42,299 nt of DNA, taken from NCBI RefSeq assembly GCF_000514775.1, contig NZ_AZWO01000041.1, forward strand, positions 1-42,299, read 5' to 3'. The notes below the pieces were generated by a model. It worked only from the letters and a program-made list of their open reading frames with translations, was not told the origin of the DNA and ran no database searches. Positions 6,957-12,971 of the stretch are shown in pieces (positions within the stretch are counted from its first letter, which is position 1; each line of letters opens with the position of its first letter). The translations under genes were made by a program, and so were the position numbers. Source of the stretch: Salinispora pacifica CNR114 (GTDB lineage: Bacteria; Actinomycetota; Actinomycetes; Mycobacteriales; Micromonosporaceae).

Positions 6957-7775
6957 CTAGATCGGCTTCTCCCCCTTAAGCGCCGGTCCGACGTCAACCA
7001 GGTGAGCGTTCGGAATGAAGCCGCAGCTTCCCTGGTCTGCGAAGTTGAGCCCGGTTAGCTGAACTGCCTTGGCTCGTTGAAGCGCGAGACGGCGGCAATC
7101 CTCGCTCAGGTGCCGCGTTGCCCCTGATCTCGTGATCTGCTGCGGATGCTGACGATACAGCCAGGTCACCTTATCGACATTGCAACCATCTGCAATTTCA
7201 GACAAGGCGGCAAACATTGCGATATCCTCATCACCCGGCAACCCAACCCATCCGCCAATGGCGCGAAGCGATAGCGCTCGAAGCATTAGCCCAGCACAAT
7301 GGATCGGCCAGTTTCCGCCATGCGACTCGGCCCAACGATTCACGCTTCCCGCTCTCACCGTGCCGTAGTCAAGAGCGGAATCCCATGGAACCCTGGAACC
7401 ATCTGGCATCAGGTCATCGGCTTGCCCAACTGCCCAATGAATGCGATTGTCATCAAAAGCCGGTATGAGTGTGCCGAGCGCGCCAGGTAGCAGAACATCG
7501 TCCGAATCCAGTACCTGAATCAGATCCCCTGAAGCCCGGGAGAGGGCAAGGTTTCGCGTTGCCGCTGCACCCAGTTGCGCGCCGTTTGCCTCATACAGAA
7601 CTGACTTTACGTTTGCGAACTTATGTGCCAGAGATGGCGCTGCGCCGTCTTCCTGGACGACCCACTCAAGCTGCCAACCAGTAGGAAGTTCCTGCTGCTC
7701 AACACCTGCGACCGTTTCCTTCAGATACGCCGCACCCGGCGCGTAAGCGGCTGTAATAATCGATAGGGTCGGCAC
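6957..7775 (-). CDS. Family 2 glycosyltransferase
   Basis: The GTG at 7775, 1 nt after the GntR stop and preceded by AGGTGGGA, gives 272 residues; the ATG at 7847 would lie inside the GntR gene. The N-terminus VPTLSIITAAYAPGAAYLKE is the typical GT-A nucleotide-sugar fold start. QEDG (41-44) and the metal-binding VLDSDD (D90, D92, D93) are present, and GDEDIAM fits the later catalytic acid region. It probably transfers a sugar from a nucleotide donor to an unknown acceptor in the cytoplasm. It is cotranscribed with the regulator, faces away from the conjugation genes, and its DNA is visibly richer in A/T than the flanks. All of this points to a separately acquired cargo gene, perhaps altering surface glycans. 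Confidence 0.8.
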   Translation of the reverse strand: MPTLSIITAAYAPGAAYLKETVAGVEQQELPTGWQLEWVVQEDGAAPSLAHKFANVKSVLYEANGAQLGAAATRNLALSRASGDLIQVLDSDDVLLPGALGTLIPAFDDNRIHWAVGQADDLMPDGSRVPWDSALDYGTVRAGSVNRWAESHGGNWPIHCAGLMLRALSLRAIGGWVGLPGDEDIAMFAALSEIADGCNVDKVTWLYRQHPQQITRSGATRHLSEDCRRLALQRAKAVQLTGLNFADQGSCGFIPNAHLVDVGPALKGEKPI

Positions 7776-7776
7776 G

Positions 7777-8604
7777 CTATTCCCACCTTTTGAGTTGATG
7801 GCTATACCGGATAGCCGTACGGTCGGCCGGATAGGTTGAGTCGGCAACCTCCACTACCCGTCCAAGAGTATCCACGGATCGGCTACGCAGACAGAGTAGC
7901 GGCACCCCAGGGTCCATGCCCCAATCCTGACGCTGACGGGTAGTTGGCTGAAGCGCAATTATTGAGTTGTCGAGCCGATCTATTTCTATGCCAACCGTGT
8001 GTAGTTGATGCCAGTGCCCACCGGGCCACGGCTCATTCTTCTCGTCTAGCAGCTCTGGGTTTTGCTCGACTAGCGAAACGGGCACGTGTGAAACACTTGA
8101 AAGGATTAAGCGACCGCCGTCTCTGTTTACGGTTCGATAGGAACGCCTGAGTAGCTCCGTGCCAACCTTCACATCGAATTCTGTCGCCAACTCCTGATCC
8201 GCCTGCACTCTTGAATACGTTGCAGTGAATCTAGTTTGGTTGATCGGCACACCGAGCGCCAACTCCACGGCACCTGTCGCTGCGCGCTCCTCTTCCGACT
8301 GAAGCGCCAGATCTTTCTGCGTTTGGGCGGCTTCCGGGCTGATCGATATAGCAAGTTCACTGCGGGTGGGTGGAATTCGCACCCGAGCTCGCGCCCCTCG
8401 GCTACTGGTAATGCGACCTTCACCTAGCAAAATTGCGATTGCTTCGCGGACTGTCCCGTCAGCGCAGCCCCAGCGCTCCTGAAGCTGCCGAACCGACGGC
8501 AAGGACTGCCCTGGCGCGTACTCACCGGACGCGATCCGCGCTCGAAGGTCGTCGGCGATCTGATCATGCAAGGGGACGGTGCCCAGCGTTCGGTCTGGCT
8601 CCAT
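7777..8604 (-). CDS. GntR-family transcriptional regulator (HutC/UTRA type)
   Basis: The ATG at 8604 gives 275 residues (MEPDRTLGTVPLHDQIADDL); longer in-frame starts run into the operator region. Residues about 14-75 are the GntR winged helix (GQSLPSVRQLQERWGCADGTVREAIAILLGEG). About 95-270 form a UTRA-like ligand domain (LRRSYRTVNRDGGRLILSSVSHVP, VPLLCLRSRSVD). AICEs commonly carry such a regulator (KorSA type) to repress replication and transfer genes, so this one may control the divergent plus-strand operon as well as itself. Two copies of a near-palindromic site lie just upstream (8633-8704). Its coupling to a glycosyltransferase is unusual. The ligand is unknown. Confidence 0.85.
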   Translation of the reverse strand: MEPDRTLGTVPLHDQIADDLRARIASGEYAPGQSLPSVRQLQERWGCADGTVREAIAILLGEGRITSSRGARARVRIPPTRSELAISISPEAAQTQKDLALQSEEERAATGAVELALGVPINQTRFTATYSRVQADQELATEFDVKVGTELLRRSYRTVNRDGGRLILSSVSHVPVSLVEQNPELLDEKNEPWPGGHWHQLHTVGIEIDRLDNSIIALQPTTRQRQDWGMDPGVPLLCLRSRSVDTLGRVVEVADSTYPADRTAIRYSHQLKRWE

Positions 8605-8962
8605 TTGTCGGATGCTACCAGCAGCTTCGGAACCTCGGTAGCGAAGTACTTGCGCGCTGAGCCAACATGCCCTAGCGTGCTTTTCACCTCGGTACCGAAG
8701 TACAGAGGTGCCAAGCCGGTCGGTGGCTCGGGGAACGGCGGCACGCGTTGCCGTACGCCCATGAGACGCCGGGTTCGGTTGATCTTTGACAACTCCACAG
8801 CGACTGGAACAAGTGCGCGTAGCTCGCTGAGCAGGAACTTTGCATTGAGCCGCATGGCGGTCGATCTCGGTAGGTCCCGGGTGAGCGGAGCGAGTGAGGC
8901 GGGTTGCGCGCACTGCACAACGACACCTGTACCTGCTGCTTCGAGCTGTACCGGAGGTTCCC
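8605..8962. promoter_or_regulatory. Divergent control region with two GntR operator candidates
   Basis: Two direct repeats, CCTCGGTAGCGAAGTACT at 8633-8650 and CCTCGGTACCGAAGTACA at 8687-8704, differ at two positions and start 54 bp apart, about five helical turns. Each contains the partly palindromic CTTCG/CGAAG-type arms around GGTA(G/C)C. Their position just upstream of gntR and ahead of the divergent plus-strand gene cluster suggests autoregulation and control of transfer genes. No -10/-35 could be fixed. Confidence 0.55.
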
Positions 8963-9187
8963 GTGTTTGCAGAACCGTCTGCCGCTGACCTGGCGGCTAT
9001 TGATCGTGAGTGGCCGTTGATCGCGGCCGAGCTGGACGTGCTCGACGCCGAGATCACGATGCTCTACGCCGAGGACCACGGCGGCCCGTCGCCGCTGGAC
9101 TGGCGTCGGTTGCGCCGGGCCGAGGCTCGCGTGACCCGCGCCGCCGCCGACCTGAACGCCCGCACCGACGCGCACCGCGCGGCCTGA
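8963..9187 (+). CDS. Small DUF6284-like protein
   Basis: The GTG at 8963 with GGAGG upstream gives 74 residues (VFAEPSAADLAAIDREWPLIAAELDVLDAEI). This opening resembles the DUF6284 family, common in actinobacterial conjugative elements and of unknown role. The rest is helical and charged. Its stop overlaps the start of the next gene (TGATG), so it heads the plus-strand AICE operon. Confidence 0.6.
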   Translation: MFAEPSAADLAAIDREWPLIAAELDVLDAEITMLYAEDHGGPSPLDWRRLRRAEARVTRAAADLNARTDAHRAA

Positions 9188-9561
9188 TGTCGCGCATCCG
9201 CGCCGCCTACTGGGATCCGGACGGGGCACGGTACGGCATCCCCACCTACTGGTGGCGGGGTGCACCACCCGGCTACGCCACCCGCCGCCAACTACGCTCC
9301 GCCGGCCTACGCCCCGGTGGTCAGCCGGTCGCCGCTCAGGTGCTGTGGCGCGGCGTCGGCGGTACTCGCGTCGCGCATTTGTACCGACTCGACCTGGCCC
9401 GGCCCAAGCGCACTGCGTCGCCGGCCGTCCTGGCGGCGCTCGCCAAGGCGCTGACCGCCCGCCGCACCTGCCCCACCTGCCGGACCGTCCGCCCCTACTG
9501 CATCCCGCTCTCGCTCGGCGAGTGCGTCGACTGTGCCTACCCCATGGAGGAAGCAGCATGA
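9187..9561 (+). CDS. RRQRL-type zinc-binding protein
   Basis: This protein of 124 residues starts at the ATG overlapping the preceding stop. ATRRQLRSAGLRPGG (about residues 34-48) corresponds to the 'RRQRL' motif of a small actinobacterial family found in mobile elements. The C-terminus has paired cysteines CPTC and CVDC (about 98-118), a likely zinc ribbon. The molecular role is unknown; DNA or protein binding during transfer or control is plausible. It is coupled by ATGA to the NUDIX gene downstream. Confidence 0.65.
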   Translation: MSRIRAAYWDPDGARYGIPTYWWRGAPPGYATRRQLRSAGLRPGGQPVAAQVLWRGVGGTRVAHLYRLDLARPKRTASPAVLAALAKALTARRTCPTCRTVRPYCIPLSLGECVDCAYPMEEAA

Positions 9562-10223
9562 ACCGCACCTACACCCACCCCAGTGTCCTGAACGGCATCG
9601 CTGCCGGGGCGTCGTGGGCCGACCCGGAGATGGACCCGACCCGTATCGACTGGACCGCCCGCCGGGCTGTCGCAGCGATTCCGTTTCCCCTGGTCGACGG
9701 ACGGCCGGTCAACCCGCACGCACCGACCGGCATCCGCTACGGCCGCAACGAGCTCGGCCACTGGGGAGAGGCTCAGGCCGCCGACGCGATCGTCACCGCA
9801 ACGGATTCCGACGGTGACCGGTGGTTGCTGCTGATCGAGCGCGACGACAACCACGGATGGGCGCTGCCCGGCGGCCACGTCGACCCCGGCGAGACCCCCA
9901 CCGCCGCCGCGTTTCGCGAGCTGACCGAGGAAACCGGACTTGTCGCCGACCCCACCGACCCGCGGATTACGACGCTGCCCGCCCGGTACGTGCCCGACCC
10001 GAGGGCCTCGGATGAGGCGTGGATGGTCACCACCCCTGTCCACATCGACCTCCGGTGCGGTTTCCGCATCCTGCCGGACGTGACCGGCGCCGACGACGCC
10101 CGCCGCGCCGACTGGCTCCCCGCCGACGACTACGACTGCCTACTGACCCACCTCGACGTGCTACACGGCGGCCGGCTGTTCCCAGCCCACCGCGACCTGA
10201 TCGCGGACGCCCTCACTCACTGA
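9558..10223 (+). CDS. NUDIX hydrolase
   Basis: The protein of 221 residues has a complete Nudix box at residues 106-128 (G-x5-E-x7-REL-x-EE-x-GL), which binds the metal for cleaving nucleoside-diphosphate-linked compounds. The box follows WALPG as usual. The first 75 or so residues are an extra N-terminal region that I do not recognise. Nudix genes recur next to regulators in AICEs, where a signalling or regulatory role has been proposed; the substrate is unknown. The ATG overlaps the previous stop (ATGA). Confidence 0.9.
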   Translation: MNRTYTHPSVLNGIAAGASWADPEMDPTRIDWTARRAVAAIPFPLVDGRPVNPHAPTGIRYGRNELGHWGEAQAADAIVTATDSDGDRWLLLIERDDNHGWALPGGHVDPGETPTAAAFRELTEETGLVADPTDPRITTLPARYVPDPRASDEAWMVTTPVHIDLRCGFRILPDVTGADDARRADWLPADDYDCLLTHLDVLHGGRLFPAHRDLIADALTH

Positions 10224-10238
10224 TCGGAGGTTTCCCCG

Positions 10239-11048
10239 ATGACTGCCCCCACGCTGTCCGCGTACCCGAAACCGGTAAAAGACCTGGTGCCCGCCGCGCG
10301 GGACCTGGCCGCGCAGCTCGGCACGGTCCCGTCTCGCAACCGCATCAAAAAGGAGCTGCACGTAGGCGGGCCGAAAGCCGACGCGATCCTCGCTGAGCTG
10401 ACCCGCACCCCACTGCCCGCGCCGCCGGCCGACAACGAGCCCACCCCGGAGCCCACCGACACGAGATCAGATCCGACCGAGCCCACCCCACCCGCCACGA
10501 CCGACCCCGCCCCGACGGTGGAGCCAACACCGGCCGCCAATGACGCCCCAGAACCGGACATTACGCAGCCCACACCCGTCGCAGACCTGGGCACCAACAT
10601 CACGCCCCGAACCGATCGCCGACCGATGGTGTGGCCGGTCGTGCTGATGGCCCTCGGCGCGTTCGTGGCCGTCTGGTCCGGATGGGTGGGGCTCGGCAAG
10701 CTCACCGGGTTCGGAAAGGTGGACCTGCTACCCGGGATCGTGGAACCGGGTTCGTGGGCCACCATCGACAGCGCGATCACGCTGCCGATCGGGGTGGAGG
10801 CGTACGCCGCGTACGCGCTGTACGTGTGGCTGTCCGGCCGAGTACCGCCCCGGGCACGGACATTCGCGAAGTGGTCCGCGCTCGGCTCCCTCGCGATCGG
10901 CGCGCTCGGCCAGGTCGCCTACCACCTTCTTGTCGCGGCCGGTGTCGAGTCCGCCCCGTGGTGGATCACCACCCTCGTGTCCTGCCTGCCCGTTGCTGTG
11001 CTCGGAATGGGTGCCGCCCTGGCGCACCTCGTTCGCTCGCACGACTGA
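10239..11048 (+). CDS. Spd-like membrane protein with N-terminal DNA-binding-like segment
   Basis: The ATG at 10239 has GGAGG upstream and gives 269 residues. Residues 10-50 (VKDLVPAARDLAAQLGTVPSRNRIKKELHVGG) look like a small helix-turn-helix. Residues 55-125 are a Pro/Thr-rich linker. Four hydrophobic segments follow at about 130-150, 175-200, 210-232 and 240-262. Proteins of this build lie in AICE transfer clusters and are thought to help plasmid spread between mycelial compartments. A membrane-tethered DNA-binding role is inferred from the layout. Confidence 0.6.
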   Translation: MTAPTLSAYPKPVKDLVPAARDLAAQLGTVPSRNRIKKELHVGGPKADAILAELTRTPLPAPPADNEPTPEPTDTRSDPTEPTPPATTDPAPTVEPTPAANDAPEPDITQPTPVADLGTNITPRTDRRPMVWPVVLMALGAFVAVWSGWVGLGKLTGFGKVDLLPGIVEPGSWATIDSAITLPIGVEAYAAYALYVWLSGRVPPRARTFAKWSALGSLAIGALGQVAYHLLVAAGVESAPWWITTLVSCLPVAVLGMGAALAHLVRSHD

Positions 11049-11054
11049 CCCCGC

Positions 11055-11102
11055 CCGGCGGCACAGCCCAAACGGCCTCAGAAACCAGTGCTGTGCCGCC
11101 GG
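11055..11102 (+). repeat. Type A intergenic hairpin, copy 1
   Basis: The arms CCGGCGGCACAGC (11055-11067) and GCTGTGCCGCCGG (11090-11102) pair perfectly over 13 bp directly after a stop codon. Related copies are at 12076-12121 and 12888-12931. Confidence 0.75.
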
Positions 11103-11131
11103 CGCCCTTCACGGACAGGAGTCCGATCCGA

Positions 11132-11293
11132 ATGGCCAAGCGTACCCGCCCTCCGGCTTGCACCTGCCAGAACACCGGCCGCTGCGGCTACTGCCCCTCC
11201 ATCGCAGTCACGGCAACCCGTGAGGCCCGCCTCCCCGCCGGCAGCCGCGGCCAGGTCGCCGCTGACCGGATCGCCCGCCGCCACCGCCGATAG
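11132..11293 (+). CDS. Small Cys-rich protein of the AICE
   Basis: The ATG at 11132 with CAGGAG upstream encodes 53 residues (MAKRTRPPACTCQNTGRCGYCPS). CTC-x5-CGYC (residues 10-20) could bind one zinc ion, and the C-terminus is Arg-rich. No family was recognised. It sits between a type A and a type B intergenic hairpin. Confidence 0.6.
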   Translation: MAKRTRPPACTCQNTGRCGYCPSIAVTATREARLPAGSRGQVAADRIARRHRR

Positions 11294-11390
11294 CCCCTGA
11301 CCGCCTCCGTCCCCACCGGACCATCGCCGGTCCGGTGGGGCGCGGTGGCCGCCAGACCGCCTGGACGGCACAACCCAGAAGGGAACCACC
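11294..11390 (+). repeat. Type B structured leader, copy 1
   Basis: The layout is TGACCGCCTCCGTC, then a 12-bp hairpin (11311-11322 / 11329-11340), then GGTGGCCGCCAGACC with CCAG/CTGG arms, then GAAGGGA and the GTG of the next gene. The same layout recurs at 11776-11872 and 12634-12713 with different but still paired hairpin sequences. Confidence 0.7.
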
Positions 11391-11582
11391 GTGGGACGCA
11401 TCAACCGCGCTTCCGGCAACGACCGCATCGATTGTCAGGTCGGTGAGGTCAAGGGCCGCAAAACCCCCAAGCCCCCCAAGCCCACCAAGCCCAGCACCGG
11501 GCGCGTCGAGAACATCCGCTCCGGCGGCGCCCGAGTCGGCTGGCAGGCCGACGAGATCCATGGCGACCTCACCATCCGCTAG
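11391..11582 (+). CDS. Small basic AICE protein of unknown function
   Basis: The GTG at 11391 with GAAGGGA upstream encodes 63 residues (MGRINRASGNDRIDCQVGEVKGRK). A Lys/Pro tract (TPKPPKPTKPS, about 25-35) follows, then VENIRSGGARVGWQADEIHGDL. No known domain was found. Its basic character would suit nucleic-acid binding, but that is only a guess. Confidence 0.55.
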   Translation: MGRINRASGNDRIDCQVGEVKGRKTPKPPKPTKPSTGRVENIRSGGARVGWQADEIHGDLTIR

Positions 11583-11610
11583 CCCACCCTGCGTCGAAAG
11601 GACCCCTCAC

Positions 11611-11775
11611 GTGTTCGGCACCAAGAAGGAGTACGGCCACCAGATCACCAAGTCGGGGCGGGTGGAGGTGGTCGAGACGACTCTGCCGCGGCACCTCCGC
11701 GGCTACGACGAGTACACCACTCAAACGATCACCGAAGGCCCCCTAACCCGCCTCCTGACCCGCCGCCGCCGATAG
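11611..11775 (+). CDS. Small AICE protein of unknown function
   Basis: The GTG at 11611 with GAAAGGA 8 nt upstream encodes 54 residues (VFGTKKEYGHQITKSGRVEVVETTL), ending in TRRRR. It lies 28 nt after the previous stop with no hairpin between, so the two genes are probably translated from one message. No family was recognised. Confidence 0.5.
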   Translation: MFGTKKEYGHQITKSGRVEVVETTLPRHLRGYDEYTTQTITEGPLTRLLTRRRR

Positions 11776-11872
11776 CCACTGACCGCCTCCGTCCAGCACC
11801 AGCCCCCCGCCCGGGGCTGGTGCTGGGTGGTGGCCGCCAGACCGTCTGGACGGCCGGAAGGGAGCGCCAGCG
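11776..11872 (+). repeat. Type B structured leader, copy 2
   Basis: The same frame as copy 1 encloses a 14-bp hairpin of different sequence (CCAGCACCAGCCCC 11790-11803 / 11810-11823). It ends in GAAGGGAGC ahead of the ATG at 11873. Confidence 0.7.
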
Positions 11873-12043
11873 ATGGCGAAGAAGGACTCGTACTACGTAG
11901 TCGCGACGGAGAACCACCCGGGCCGCAAGTGCCGATGGGCCACGGATGCACGCGACCTGAACGACGCCGAGCGGATCAAGGACAGCGTGGAGAAGACGGG
12001 CGGGTACCCCAAGGGGTCGACCGCACGGATCGTGAAGCGATGA
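11873..12043 (+). CDS. Small AICE protein of unknown function
   Basis: The ATG at 11873 with GGAAGGGA upstream encodes 56 residues (MAKKDSYYVVATENHPGRKC). The alternating polar/aliphatic pattern, a basic middle and the end STARIVKR suggest a small alpha/beta fold, somewhat like DUF2188-type proteins (KGSTARIVK); this is tentative. It follows a type B leader and precedes a type A hairpin. Confidence 0.55.
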   Translation: MAKKDSYYVVATENHPGRKCRWATDARDLNDAERIKDSVEKTGGYPKGSTARIVKR

Positions 12044-12075
12044 CCGGCGTACGCCGCCCGGCCAACTAACCCCAC

Positions 12076-12121
12076 CCGGCGGCACAGCACTGGTTTCCAT
12101 GCCTGTGGGCTGTGCCGCCGG
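12076..12121 (+). repeat. Type A intergenic hairpin, copy 2
   Basis: The arms at 12076-12088 and 12109-12121 are identical in sequence to copy 1, with a different 20-nt loop. Confidence 0.75.
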
Positions 12122-12167
12122 CCCTCACCCCTGAGCCGCACCTACCGACCCCGGGGAGATGCCCCTC

Positions 12168-12635
12168 ATGTTCGCAGACCCGACCGGCGCGCACGCCGCC
12201 GTGTTCGCAGCCGTGTTCGTTGCTCTCTATGTTGCTCACCAGGTGGGCGACCACTGGGTCCAGTCGCAGCGCCAGGCCGACCGTAAGGGCATGCCCGGGT
12301 GGCCGGGCCGCATCGCCTGCGCCACCCACGTCGCCACCTACACCCTCACGGCCCTGGTAGCGCTGGCGGTCCTGGCCGCCGGCACCGGGCTGCGCCTGGA
12401 TCCGTGGGCGGTCAGCGTCGGACTGACCGTCTCGGCGGTGTCGCACTACGCCGCCGACCGGCGTACCCCGCTCAAGCGAATCGCCGACGCGCTCGGCTCG
12501 GCCCGCTTCTACGCCCTCGGCGCACCCCGCCCCGGCCGTGACGACAAGCCCTGCCTGGGAACCGGCGCCCACGCCTTGGACCAGTCCTGGCACATCGGGT
12601 TTCTGTTCGTATCCGCGCTGCTCATCGCGGCCTGA
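12168..12635 (+). CDS. Membrane protein, DUF3307-like
   Basis: The ATG at 12168 (GGGGAG 9 nt upstream) gives 155 residues; the ATG at 12159 directly abuts that GGGGAG. Hydrophobic segments lie at about 9-25, 50-72, 77-92 and 140-153. Polar motifs in or near the membrane, HQVGDHW, HYAADRRTPLKRIAD and GTGAHALDQSWH, resemble the DUF3307 membrane family. Such proteins recur in actinobacterial conjugative elements, probably as transfer or spread accessories. The conserved His and Asp residues hint at metal binding or catalysis, without proof. Confidence 0.6.
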   Translation: MFADPTGAHAAVFAAVFVALYVAHQVGDHWVQSQRQADRKGMPGWPGRIACATHVATYTLTALVALAVLAAGTGLRLDPWAVSVGLTVSAVSHYAADRRTPLKRIADALGSARFYALGAPRPGRDDKPCLGTGAHALDQSWHIGFLFVSALLIAA

Positions 12636-12713
12636 CCGTCTCCGTCACCACCGGTCCTCACCCGGTGGTGTGCGGTGGCCGCCAGACCCTCTGGCCGCCG
12701 GAAGGGAACCGCA
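12634..12713 (+). repeat. Type B structured leader, copy 3
   Basis: TGACCGTCTCCGTC begins at the stop codon of the preceding gene. A 9-bp hairpin (12646-12654 / 12662-12670) is followed by GGTGGCCGCCAGACCCTCTGG and GAAGGGAAC before the ATG at 12714. Confidence 0.7.
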
Positions 12714-12881
12714 ATGTTCGGTCGTACGACACCGCCGGCGGCGTCTGCTGCCGTGCATGTCCTGAACCCCCGCAAGAAAGCGCTGCGTGGGCTGTGTGGT
12801 GTGGACCTCACCGGCGAGGTGGAAATGCCGCCGGGAACCACGATCACCTGCCCGGTCTGCGCCCGCAAACACAAGTCCTGA
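12714..12881 (+). CDS. Small zinc-ribbon-like AICE protein
   Basis: The ATG at 12714 encodes 55 residues. LRGLCGVDLTG (about 24-34) and ITCPVCARKHKS at the C-terminus supply three cysteines and a His, enough for one zinc site. No family was recognised. It lies directly upstream of traB, separated by a type A hairpin. Confidence 0.55.
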   Translation: MFGRTTPPAASAAVHVLNPRKKALRGLCGVDLTGEVEMPPGTTITCPVCARKHKS

Positions 12882-12887
12882 CCCCGC

Positions 12888-12931
12888 CCGGCGGCGCGGC
12901 CCTGGCCTCGCAAACCGCGCCGCGCCGCCGG
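12888..12931 (+). repeat. Type A intergenic hairpin, copy 3
   Basis: The arms CCGGCGGCGCGG (12888-12899) and CCGCGCCGCCGG (12920-12931) differ from copies 1 and 2 at several positions, yet the pairing is kept by matching changes. Confidence 0.75.
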
Positions 12932-12971
12932 CCCCCTACCGATCCCCTGACCTGTTGGAGGTTCCCCCATC

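Noticed and set aside
11055..12931. CRISPR-like array suggested by repeated intergenic blocks
   Set aside because: The repeats are few, far apart, hairpin-containing and separated by genes, with no regular spacers and no cas genes.
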